A model generated the notes under the pieces. That model was not told the DNA's origin. It made no database searches and worked only from the letters and a program-made list of their open reading frames with translations. From Candidatus Peribacteria bacterium (lineage in GTDB: Bacteria; Patescibacteriota; Gracilibacteria; UBA1369; GCA-2718715), in NCBI GenBank assembly GCA_943349385.1, contig CALQZM010000021.1, positions 1 to 11,514 of the forward strand: DNA of 11,514 nt. The letters run 5' to 3'. Of the stretch, positions 1 through 7,004 are shown in pieces. How positions within the stretch are numbered: the first letter of the stretch is position 1; each line of letters starts with the position of its first letter. A program made the position numbers and the translations under genes.

Positions 1-153
1 AACGATACAGACTTCGCTGCCAAATATTTCGGTGACTACAACCTTAAATCAAAACAAGCCAAATTCAATGCAACCGAAGGAGTAACACGAGCCGAGTTAA
101 TTGAACTAATTTACCAACTACACTCACTTAAACTAATTGAAATTAACGAGTAA
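1..153 (+). CDS. SLH-domain protein, C-terminal fragment
   Basis: The frame is open from the left window edge to a TAA stop at 151-153, so only the last 50 residues are visible. The segment has the pattern of an S-layer-homology repeat: an F-G-D-Y stretch, then FNATEGVTRAELIELIYQLH, which fits the usual 'f.p...iTRaEla.ll.r' core of the family. SLH domains normally anchor exported proteins to secondary cell-wall polymers, so this is probably the C-terminal anchor of a surface protein. The N-terminal part and any enzymatic domain lie outside the window. A strong hairpin terminator follows 18 bases after the stop. The single visible repeat makes the family call moderate. Confidence 0.6.
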   Translation, partial: NDTDFAAKYFGDYNLKSKQAKFNATEGVTRAELIELIYQLHSLKLIEINE

Positions 154-171
154 AAAACTTACTAACAAAAA

Positions 172-206
172 AATAGCCGCAACGAAATAAGTGCGGTTAT
201 TTTTTA
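172..206. terminator. Two-way intrinsic terminator between SLH gene and der
   Basis: A 10-bp stem (172-181 with 192-201, one G-U pair) encloses a 10-base loop. It is followed by a T-run on the + strand and preceded by an A-run at 167-173, which becomes a T-run on the - strand. It can therefore end both the SLH transcript and the converging der transcript, whose stop is at 221. Confidence 0.8.
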
Positions 207-220
207 TTACAAAGAAACAT

Positions 221-1543
221 CTAAGACTCTTCGGTTTTCCCTTTAAATTTTAAATCCAAACAAGTTCCATTAAATCCAAATTCTTCTCGAATAGCATTTT
301 CTAAATATCTTTTATACGAGAAATGTAATTCTGCTGGAGTATTAACGAAAAATAAAAAGGTTGGGGGATTAACATCTACTTGCTCAACGAACTTAAACTT
401 AATACCAGATTTAGGCGGATGTGAGCCAACTGTTCTTTCTAAGAAGTAATTGATCTCTTTAGTCTGTACTTGTTTTACCCGTTCTGCAGAGATAGTTTTA
501 GCTTGAGAAAGCACCTCTAATACATTTCGTCCTTTAAGTGCAGATGTAAAAATCACAGGTGCAAAATGAGCAAACGGCATACGATGATGCAATAATCCAA
601 GTAATCTATTTTTTTCTTCTGGTTTAACTAAATCGGCTTTATTCAAAACAATAATCAATCCCTTTTTAGCATCTAATATAAACTCACATACCCTCATATC
701 TTGTTTTGTAAGCTTTTCAACTGAATCAATTACTAATACACAAATATCACTTACTTGAATTGCTTTTAAACTTCTCATTACGCTATATCTTTCAACTCTA
801 GACTCTCTTAACTTACCGCTACGTCTAATACCAGCTGTATCAGTTAACACAAAGCCAGTGTCCTCATAATCAAAAATCAACGATACAGAATCTCGGGTAG
901 TACCTGGTACATCTGAAACAATAACCTGCTCTTTACCTAAAATAGAGTTAACTAACGAGGATTTACCAACGTTGGGTCTTCCTACAAAACAAATTTCGGT
1001 TCTATCAGAAACAGTTTTTTTAATTTTAAACTTAGAAAATTTTAATGCTTTAAGTTTTTTCTCGATTGTGAGCTTTAGTAAGTCGATTCCTAAATTATGA
1101 ACAGCCGAAACTTTCATTGGCTCACCAAATCCTAACTCGTATAAATTATATACATTATCTTCTATTTTGGGATTATCAGCCTTTGAGGCTACTAAAATAA
1201 CCGTTTTTTTACTTTGTCTTAACAGTTTTGCAGCACTAAAATCAGCAGCAGTAAGCTCTGTAGTGGCATCAATGACAAATAAGATTATATCAGCATCTTC
1301 TACTGCTATATGGGTCTGCTTAACAACATTTGCCTCTATTTCATCACGAGCTTTACCAAAATCAAGGCCGGCAGTATCTACAATTAAGGTAGGGATTTCA
1401 TCGAATTCAATTAATTCAAAAACACGATCACGAGTAGTTCCAGACTCATTAAATGTGATTGCGGCTTTTTTTCCAACAATACGGTTGAATAAGGTAGACT
1501 TACCAGTATTAGGACGACCCACTAAGGCAACTGTAGGATACAT
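221..1543 (-). CDS. der: Ribosome-associated GTPase Der (EngA)
   Basis: Der is an essential GTPase with two GTP-binding domains in tandem that acts in maturation of the 50S ribosomal subunit. The 440-aa length is normal. Domain 1 shows the P-loop GRPNTGKST (9-17), GTTRD (35-39) and DTAG (56-59). Domain 2 shows GRPNVGKSS (188-196), GTTRD (214-218), DTAG (235-238) and NKAD (301-304). The C-terminal part, from about 355, matches the KH-like RNA-binding domain. One oddity is the guanine-specificity motif of domain 1, which reads SKAD (120-123) instead of NKxD. The stop is TAG. The ATG at 1543 is the first start in front of the P-loop; no Shine-Dalgarno is seen. It diverges from yggS across 63 bases, where its putative promoter lies. 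Confidence 0.97.
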   Translation of the reverse strand: MYPTVALVGRPNTGKSTLFNRIVGKKAAITFNESGTTRDRVFELIEFDEIPTLIVDTAGLDFGKARDEIEANVVKQTHIAVEDADIILFVIDATTELTAADFSAAKLLRQSKKTVILVASKADNPKIEDNVYNLYELGFGEPMKVSAVHNLGIDLLKLTIEKKLKALKFSKFKIKKTVSDRTEICFVGRPNVGKSSLVNSILGKEQVIVSDVPGTTRDSVSLIFDYEDTGFVLTDTAGIRRSGKLRESRVERYSVMRSLKAIQVSDICVLVIDSVEKLTKQDMRVCEFILDAKKGLIIVLNKADLVKPEEKNRLLGLLHHRMPFAHFAPVIFTSALKGRNVLEVLSQAKTISAERVKQVQTKEINYFLERTVGSHPPKSGIKFKFVEQVDVNPPTFLFFVNTPAELHFSYKRYLENAIREEFGFNGTCLDLKFKGKTEES

Positions 1544-1569
1544 AATTTCATTTTATTTAAAGCCATTTG

Positions 1570-1585
1570 ATTGTATCATAATAAT
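1570..1585. promoter_or_regulatory. Overlapping divergent -10 elements for der and yggS
   Basis: The 63-base der/yggS gap contains TATCATAAT at 1574-1582. On the + strand TATCAT (1574-1579) starts 33 nt before the yggS ATG. On the - strand the same DNA gives TATGAT (1575-1580), 37 nt before the der ATG, and just inside it TACAAT (1570-1575) with an extended -10 TG. No convincing -35 hexamer was seen in either direction, so the call rests on the -10 matches and their position. Confidence 0.35.
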
Positions 1586-1606
1586 ACTAAATTACCACTC
1601 GAAATC

Positions 1607-2257
1607 ATGAACTTCCGTGAAGAAATAAACAAAATACTCCAAAAACACCCAGATTTAACAATTTTAGCCGTAACTAAAAATCAATCTGCCCAAACCATTC
1701 TAAATCTACCAAATTCAATTAGTCACATTGGAGAAAACAAAGTCCAAGAAGCCGAACAAAAGTTTGAAGAATTAAGTAGTAAATCCAATCGCAAATTCAC
1801 AAAGCACTTTATAGGAAACCTACAAAGCAACAAAATCAATAAAGCGATTCAAATTTTTGATTACATTCAAAGTGTTCACAACCTAATCCTAGCTCAAAAA
1901 ATTAATGAAAAAAGTCAAAAACTTAATATAATTACAAAAATATTTTTACAAATAAATATTTCTAAGGATCCCCAAAAACAAGGATTTGAAGCAGATTTAG
2001 AAATAATTAAAAACACCATAAATACTATTAAAGAGTATAAGAATATAGAACTAGTCGGACTAATGACTATCCTAGAAAACACAAACAATGATTTGGCAAT
2101 TCGAAATTCATACTTACAGATGCAAAATTTGTTTAAATACGTGAATAAACATATACTAAAATTGAAATATTTATCTATGGGAATGAGTGATGACTATAAT
2201 CAAGCCCTTGAAAATGGATCAAATATAATAAGAATAGGCCGAAAATTATTTCAATAA
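1607..2257 (+). CDS. yggS: YggS-type PLP homeostasis protein
   Basis: This family (YggS/PLPBP, COG0325) binds pyridoxal phosphate and keeps the free cofactor and related amino-acid pools in balance; it is a single-domain protein with the fold of the alanine racemase N-terminus. The PLP-binding lysine is expected at K24 in LAVTKNQ. Other family signatures are GENKVQE (42-48), HFIGNLQSNK (67-76), the QINIS strand, GLMTI, GMSDD (192-196) and the phosphate-binding GSN...RIG near the C-terminus. The length of 216 aa is slightly below E. coli YggS. An in-frame TTG at 1571 would add 12 residues but overlaps the putative -10 element, and family proteins begin close to the chosen ATG. No Shine-Dalgarno is seen. 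The next gene starts 17 bases after the stop, so this probably leads a three-gene operon. Confidence 0.93.
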   Translation: MNFREEINKILQKHPDLTILAVTKNQSAQTILNLPNSISHIGENKVQEAEQKFEELSSKSNRKFTKHFIGNLQSNKINKAIQIFDYIQSVHNLILAQKINEKSQKLNIITKIFLQINISKDPQKQGFEADLEIIKNTINTIKEYKNIELVGLMTILENTNNDLAIRNSYLQMQNLFKYVNKHILKLKYLSMGMSDDYNQALENGSNIIRIGRKLFQ

Positions 2258-2274
2258 ACAAAAAGCAAAATTCA

Positions 2275-2919
2275 ATGTTCAAAAAATTAGCAATTTTCAC
2301 CCTCATATTATTCAGTTTTAACAGTATTGCCTTTGCTAACAATAGCGATCTTGATAATCCACAAAGCTACACTCGAACTTTACTACCAGAAGTAAATAAA
2401 AACATAATAAAAAGTAACGCAGACTGTAGGGTAATTATTACCAACTTTGAATCTATCTATTTTGGGGACTCCCTAAATGCAACACCAGCAGCACCAGCAG
2501 CACCAGCATCAGCAACTACACCTGCACCACCTATTGAACTTGGTACTATCGAAAGATTTTCAGCTTCCCTAACTGAATTAAACAGAGTATTAAAAGCTCA
2601 AGCCACAATAGCTGGAATCCAACTAGGTGACCAAGAGTTAACTAGAAACGATGTCTTAGGCTGTTCACTTGTTACAGGCAGAATCTCATTTATGTATCTA
2701 AGCATTTTCTTTTCATATGCCTTAAATATGCTAGCAATAATCGCCGGATCAATATCGATGCTATTTATAATTTTCGGTGGATATCAATACGTAATTGGTT
2801 CATTAACTCAAAATACAGACGACGCTAAAAAAACAATTACCAATGCTATTATTGGTCTACTATTAAGTACAGGTGCTTGGATTATCGTAAATATAGTCCT
2901 AGCAATTGCAAGCAGTTAA
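2275..2919 (+). CDS. Exported VirB2/TrbC-type pilin-like membrane protein
   Basis: The 214-aa product begins with a signal peptide (two lysines, hydrophobic core, probable cleavage after AFA at 19-21). A region of about 115 residues follows, with an Ala/Pro-rich linker (69-86) and two cysteines (C51, C130) that could form a disulfide. Two membrane segments are at about 142-169 and 189-212. Between them lies the loop GGYQYVIGSLTQNTDDAKKT (168-187), and the second segment starts TNAIIGLLL. This 'GG..Y...(N)...AKKTI..AiiGL' arrangement is typical of VirB2/TrbC-like pilin subunits often annotated in Patescibacteria and mycoplasmas. The exported region before the membrane pair is longer than in classical VirB2. 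No other type IV secretion gene is in view, so its role (pilus, DNA uptake or other) is unknown. It sits between yggS and an AI-2E-family gene with gaps of 17 and 23 bases. Confidence 0.7.
   Translation: MFKKLAIFTLILFSFNSIAFANNSDLDNPQSYTRTLLPEVNKNIIKSNADCRVIITNFESIYFGDSLNATPAAPAAPASATTPAPPIELGTIERFSASLTELNRVLKAQATIAGIQLGDQELTRNDVLGCSLVTGRISFMYLSIFFSYALNMLAIIAGSISMLFIIFGGYQYVIGSLTQNTDDAKKTITNAIIGLLLSTGAWIIVNIVLAIASS
2483..2509 (+). repeat. 9-bp in-frame tandem microrepeat
   Basis: The unit CACCAGCAG occurs twice exactly (2483-2491, 2492-2500), followed by a third copy with one change (2501-2509). It codes for part of the Ala/Pro-rich linker of the pilin-like protein. Because the unit is three codons long, copy-number slippage would change linker length without breaking the frame. 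Confidence 0.75.
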
Positions 2920-2942
2920 AAATCAATCTAACTATTAAAAAT

Positions 2943-4139
2943 ATGGTTTTAAAAAAAATACACAAATTTGCCAAAAAAGCTCAAAAGAAATACCAAGAAA
3001 TAAAAAACGCTTCTAGTAACAGCATTGAACTAGAAATTCAAAAACCAGTTATAAAGAAAGTAAAAATTGAGGAAAGATTTATAAAAATCTCGCTCACTGA
3101 TGTTACTAAAGTAATTCTAATAGCAATTTTACTTGGTACACTAGGATACTTAACTTACCAAATTAGAGATGTAATTATTATTTTCTTTGTATCTCTGCTT
3201 TTTGCTACGGCCCTTGATCCAACAATTGATAGACTAGAAAAATACAGAATCCCACGGAGTTTATCGGCAATTGTAATATTTATATTAATAATCACTGGAT
3301 TCGTATTATTTATTGGAAATTTAATTCCAATTCTTTCACGAGAATTATTAGATCTTGGTTTAACAGCTCAAAATTTAGTTAACAATCTACTAACAGGAAA
3401 AATTGAAATGCCTAGATACCTAGAATGGTTAAATCCAATTATTCAAGATACCTTCGGTGGAGTTAATACTAATTCGCTTACGTCAAACCTGCAAAGCTAC
3501 TTAATCCAATTTGGAGAGGAACTAAGATCTGTAGCTGGCAATGCTTTTAAAACTATAATAGCAGTATCAAACGGGCTTGGAAACGCAATTCTAGTAATAC
3601 TATTAACTTACTTCATGATTGTAGATGAAGTAGTAATCGACAAATTTACTCTAAGTTTATTTCCCAAAAAATATGACGCCTATATTACAGCTAAAAGCAC
3701 AACTATAAAGAAAAAAGTAGGTGACTGGCTCCGAGGACAAATAATATTAATGTTTGCAGTAGGTATTTTAACATACATAGGCCTAGTACTAATTGGAGTA
3801 GAATATGCTTTTACCCTAGGGATTGTAGCCGGTGTTACTGAATTAATTCCAGTAATCGGACCAATCATTGGTCTAATTGCAGCAATACCAATTGCAGCTA
3901 ACCAATCAGGAGAAATTGTAATTGCTGTAATTATTTTGTACTTCGTAATCCAAAGGCTAGAAAACAATTTACTTGTACCAATGATAATGAAACAAGCTAC
4001 AGGATTACACCCCATTGTTGTACTATTCGTAATGCTAGTAGGTTTTGAATTCATGGGCCTTCTCGGAATCATAATCTCTATTCCGGTAGCAGCTGTTGCC
4101 GTAATTTTCTTAGAGGATTATTTAAAAAGAGAAAAATAA
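2943..4139 (+). CDS. AI-2E/UPF0118-family membrane transporter
   Basis: The 398-aa protein belongs to the AI-2E transporter family (PF01594), polytopic inner-membrane proteins whose substrates include autoinducer-2 in E. coli TqsA and sodium/protons in some homologues; the substrate here cannot be read from sequence. After a lysine-rich N-terminal tail of about 50 residues come the first membrane segments (about 56-92), the family's PxxxRL..yrIPR turn, a long extracytoplasmic loop and a C-terminal membrane bundle. Family signatures include ELIPVIGPIIG, RLENNLLVPMIM and GLHPIVVL. The ATG at 2943 is used because upstream in-frame starts lie inside the preceding gene and add nothing family-like. 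It is the third gene of the yggS operon. Its 3' end overlaps the converging nucleotidyltransferase gene by 22 bases. Confidence 0.88.
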   Translation: MVLKKIHKFAKKAQKKYQEIKNASSNSIELEIQKPVIKKVKIEERFIKISLTDVTKVILIAILLGTLGYLTYQIRDVIIIFFVSLLFATALDPTIDRLEKYRIPRSLSAIVIFILIITGFVLFIGNLIPILSRELLDLGLTAQNLVNNLLTGKIEMPRYLEWLNPIIQDTFGGVNTNSLTSNLQSYLIQFGEELRSVAGNAFKTIIAVSNGLGNAILVILLTYFMIVDEVVIDKFTLSLFPKKYDAYITAKSTTIKKKVGDWLRGQIILMFAVGILTYIGLVLIGVEYAFTLGIVAGVTELIPVIGPIIGLIAAIPIAANQSGEIVIAVIILYFVIQRLENNLLVPMIMKQATGLHPIVVLFVMLVGFEFMGLLGIIISIPVAAVAVIFLEDYLKREK

Positions 4140-4873
4140 GCAGCTCTAAAGTCAATTCTTATATCACTTAAATGGAACTTTAAAGTTCCATTTTTGATTA
4201 CAATTCCATATGGACATTTATTCTTCTTATAACTACAAGTAGCTTTTTTTAATTGTACAAAACCCATAATTTTTTCAAGCCAATTAAAAAACTTATTATC
4301 AAAAAATCGTTCTATAAAATTGACACTCAAAATTACTTTAGAATTTGTAGGGGACTTATAATTACGAAACCTGAAATCCTGACTCAAAACAAAATTATCA
4401 CGGTTTAAATCAATAATTACTTTTTGAAGACTGAAATTATTCTTTAAGAAAACTAAATTTTTAAACCAATTGTAAAAATATACATCTTCATCAATTAATA
4501 AATCTTTAAAATTTAAATTAGAATCATTATCAGCTACAAAGAAACTTAAGCAAAATCGCTTATGTATTTTAGGCCCATATCTTCTTAAACTTTTGAAATG
4601 CAATATTAAGGTAATTAAAAACCTACCAATAAAAAACCTATCGGACTTCAATACAATAAAAAGATCAATGTCACTTTTTTTAGTTACCAAACCAAAAGCC
4701 AAATTATTACAAATTGCAACTTCTGCGGTAAAAGGCAAGTTCCTGAGCAGTTGCAAATGATCCTCGACTACATCCCAGTATTCAGTAGTCGAAACAATCT
4801 GCTCTGACTTCAAGAAAGACTTTAGAGTTTGAGTAAATAACTTTTCGGAATCTTGACTTGGTACAAACTGCAT
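4118..4873 (-). CDS. Nucleotidyltransferase-fold protein, function unknown
   Basis: The recognisable part is NNLAFGLVTKKSDIDLFIVL (56-75, counted from the ATG at 4873). It fits the nucleotidyltransferase superfamily pattern of a glycine-containing turn followed by D-x-D (D68, D70). The usual GS...RG form of the turn is altered. A third carboxylate is not obvious: the strand expected to hold it, in RFCLSFFVAD, offers no clear acid. The rest, including RRYGPKIHKR and a C-terminal Cys pair region (CSYKKNKCPYG), matches no domain I can name. The 251-aa reading starts at 4873. An in-frame ATG at 4924 would add 17 hydrophobic residues but would cover the promoter region and come within 8 bases of uvrC. 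Substrate (tRNA, antibiotic, protein or nucleotide) is unknown. It converges with the AI-2E gene and diverges from uvrC. Confidence 0.6.
   Translation of the reverse strand: MQFVPSQDSEKLFTQTLKSFLKSEQIVSTTEYWDVVEDHLQLLRNLPFTAEVAICNNLAFGLVTKKSDIDLFIVLKSDRFFIGRFLITLILHFKSLRRYGPKIHKRFCLSFFVADNDSNLNFKDLLIDEDVYFYNWFKNLVFLKNNFSLQKVIIDLNRDNFVLSQDFRFRNYKSPTNSKVILSVNFIERFFDNKFFNWLEKIMGFVQLKKATCSYKKNKCPYGIVIKNGTLKFHLSDIRIDFRAAYFSLFK
4171..4195 (+). terminator. Intrinsic terminator of the yggS operon, inside the converging gene
   Basis: An 8-bp stem (4171-4178 with 4185-4192) with loop TTTAAA is followed by a T-run (4191-4195) on the + strand. It begins 31 bases after the AI-2E stop. It lies within the coding region of the minus-strand nucleotidyltransferase gene. 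On the minus strand no T-run follows, so it should act in one direction only. Confidence 0.75.
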
Positions 4874-4903
4874 TAATCTTGTATTATTCACTAAAACAGA
4901 ATT

Positions 4904-4933
4904 AATTATAATTGCAAAATACAAATTTGACTA
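4904..4933. promoter_or_regulatory. Symmetric divergent promoter for nucleotidyltransferase gene and uvrC
   Basis: AATTATAATT (4904-4913) is its own reverse complement and contains a perfect TATAAT on each strand: 4907-4912 (+) and 4905-4910 (-). Minus strand: a TAGTCA -35-like hexamer (4928-4933, 4 of 6 matches to TTGACA) stands exactly 17 bp upstream, and the predicted start site gives a leader of about 25 nt to the ATG at 4873. Plus strand: the -10 is 26 nt before the uvrC ATG with no good -35. Confidence 0.55.
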
Positions 4934-6951
4934 TGGATTACAACCAAAACTTAAAAAAGATTTTTACTAGACTCCCAAATAAACCCGGTATATATAAATA
5001 TTTAGATGTAGAAGGTACTGTAATTTACGTAGGCAAAGCTAAAGATTTAAAAAAGAGAGTTAAAAGCTACTTTCTTGAAAACAAAGATCACGGTCCAAAA
5101 ATCAGAGTACTAGTATCAAAAATTGACGACATTGAATTTATAGAGGTAGATTCAGAATTAGAAGCAATTATGCTAGAAACGAATCTAATAAAAGAACTAA
5201 AGCCAAAATACAATGTTTTAATGAAAGACGATAAGAATTTTATCTATATTAAAATAACAACTAACGAGGAGTTTCCACGAATCTATTTAACCCGCAAAAT
5301 TTTAAAAGATAAAGCAACCTACTTTGGGCCAAAAACCTCAGGTTTCGACGTAAAAAATAGTATTAAATTAATTAGCTCATTACTACCTTATCCAAAATGC
5401 CAAATTAATGTGGAACTAGCCAAAGATGGATTTATAACAAAAAATCAAAAACTCAAATCTCCGTGTATATTCAAGCAAATTGATCCAAACCATACACCCT
5501 GTATTTCAGACCTAAATCCTCAAGAATATAGAGAAATAATTAATATAATAATTGAGTTTTTCAAAGGAAAGCATACCCATATTATCAAAATTATTGAACA
5601 GAAGATGCAAGAATTTGCCGTTAACAAAGATTTTGAAAAAGCAGCAATAATGCGAGACCGTCTACAATCTTTAATTAAGACTATTGAAAAACAAAAAATT
5701 AATAATCCAACCCAAGAAGATTGCGATGTAATTGATGTAATATTTGATAGCAACCAATATTTTAGTAATATTTTTCAGGTCCGCGAAGGCAAATTAATTT
5801 CACAAGAAAATTTTATTTTACCTGCAACTAACTTAATTCAAAATATCGACGAAGCTCTAAAAGAAGCCTTAACTAATTTTATAAAACTTTACTACAGCAA
5901 CACCCAAGATATCCCCAAAACAATTCTAATTGCCGAAAACCTAACAGAACAAAAAAACATAGAAACTTGGCTTACCCACGAAAAAGGCAGTAGCGTAAAA
6001 GTTGAAGTACCTCAAATTGGACGAAAAAATGATCTAATAGCACTTGCAACTAAAAATGCTGAACAATACGCAAAATTAATGCGGGTAAAATGGATGAATA
6101 GCAACCACCATGAAAGCAATGAAACCTTAAATAATCTTAAAACTATTTTAAACCTTAAAAAAGCGCCAAAACGAATAGAATGTTACGATATATCACATTT
6201 ACAAGGTACAGAAACAGTTGGCAGCATGGTAGTATTTGAAAACGGACTACCAAGTAAAGAAAATTACCGAATTTTCAATATTAAAGAATTAGAAAAAGGA
6301 GACATTAACGATTTTGACTCACTTTTTGAAGTTGTAAAACGAAGACTCAAATACCTTGCCTGTTTACCAGACAAATATATTGTAAAAAAGAAAAACAACT
6401 GTTTAACTTTATTACAGCAAAAAAAAGAATTAGGATTAATTACATTCACTGAACATGAAAACCAAACCATAAGCCTGGAACTTACTAACCTTAAAGATAC
6501 TCCACCAGAATTAATTGAAGGATTTTTACAATGCAGCATCCAAAAATTAAAAGCTAAACGATACCTATTAAATACTACCGACAAAGACTTAATTGATATT
6601 ATTACCCAAATCGGATTCATTACAATCAACAATAAAAACTTTAACTATGGTTACTACACTCAAAAACAAATATACGATCAATCATTTATTACGAAACCTG
6701 ATCTAATTATTATAGACGGAGGCAAAGGCCAGCTTTCTGCAACTCTAAAAGCCAAAAAACTTTATAAATGCAATATTCCATTTATATCAATAGCCAAAAA
6801 GAACGAAGAACTTTTTACCGAAGATAAACAAAAAATAATTTTACCATTCAATTCACCAACTTTAAATCTAATACAACAACTTAGAAACGAAGCCCATCGA
6901 TTCGCTATAACTAAAAACCGTAAAGATAGAATCAAAAGAATGACACAATAA
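4933..6951 (+). CDS. uvrC: Excinuclease ABC subunit C with internal insertion, lacking HhH domain
   Basis: UvrC makes the two incisions around damaged bases in nucleotide-excision repair with UvrA and UvrB. The N-terminal GIY-YIG nuclease is clear: GIYKY (19-23), IYVGKAK (31-37), R42 and E82. A UVR (UvrB-contact) helix pair follows (EQKMQEFAVNKDFEKAAIMR). The RNase H-like second nuclease keeps its three catalytic residues: D419 in ECYDISH, D595 in IIIDGGKGQL and H655 in NEAHRFAI. Two departures stand out. About 110 extra residues (about 477-586) separate VVKRRLKYL from PDLIIIDGG, which are nearly adjacent in E. coli UvrC. The protein also stops 17 residues after H655, so the C-terminal (HhH)2 DNA-binding domain is absent. 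Total length is 672 aa. An in-frame TTG at 4912 was rejected because it overlaps the -10 box. A terminator begins at the stop codon. Confidence 0.95.
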   Translation: MDYNQNLKKIFTRLPNKPGIYKYLDVEGTVIYVGKAKDLKKRVKSYFLENKDHGPKIRVLVSKIDDIEFIEVDSELEAIMLETNLIKELKPKYNVLMKDDKNFIYIKITTNEEFPRIYLTRKILKDKATYFGPKTSGFDVKNSIKLISSLLPYPKCQINVELAKDGFITKNQKLKSPCIFKQIDPNHTPCISDLNPQEYREIINIIIEFFKGKHTHIIKIIEQKMQEFAVNKDFEKAAIMRDRLQSLIKTIEKQKINNPTQEDCDVIDVIFDSNQYFSNIFQVREGKLISQENFILPATNLIQNIDEALKEALTNFIKLYYSNTQDIPKTILIAENLTEQKNIETWLTHEKGSSVKVEVPQIGRKNDLIALATKNAEQYAKLMRVKWMNSNHHESNETLNNLKTILNLKKAPKRIECYDISHLQGTETVGSMVVFENGLPSKENYRIFNIKELEKGDINDFDSLFEVVKRRLKYLACLPDKYIVKKKNNCLTLLQQKKELGLITFTEHENQTISLELTNLKDTPPELIEGFLQCSIQKLKAKRYLLNTTDKDLIDIITQIGFITINNKNFNYGYYTQKQIYDQSFITKPDLIIIDGGKGQLSATLKAKKLYKCNIPFISIAKKNEELFTEDKQKIILPFNSPTLNLIQQLRNEAHRFAITKNRKDRIKRMTQ

Positions 6952-6986
6952 AAAGAGCCGCCTAAACACTTAGGCGGCTCTTTTTT
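6951..6986. terminator. Perfect two-way intrinsic terminator after uvrC
   Basis: A perfect 15-bp stem (6951-6965 with 6970-6984) closes a 4-base ACAC loop, with A and T runs on the outer arms so that it works on both strands. It starts on the last base of the uvrC stop codon and lies 18 bases beyond the stop of the converging Tyr-rich gene. Confidence 0.93.
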
Positions 6987-7004
6987 GATTATAATATCAA
7001 ACTA

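Noticed and set aside
1167..1610. Open reading frame of 147 codons on the + strand
   Set aside because: It is antisense to the N-terminal half of der and its product has no family features; der's GTPase motifs show that the minus frame is the coding one.
4874..4924. Upstream start for the nucleotidyltransferase gene
   Set aside because: It would add 17 hydrophobic residues not needed by the fold, cover the divergent -10 palindrome and leave only 8 bases before uvrC.
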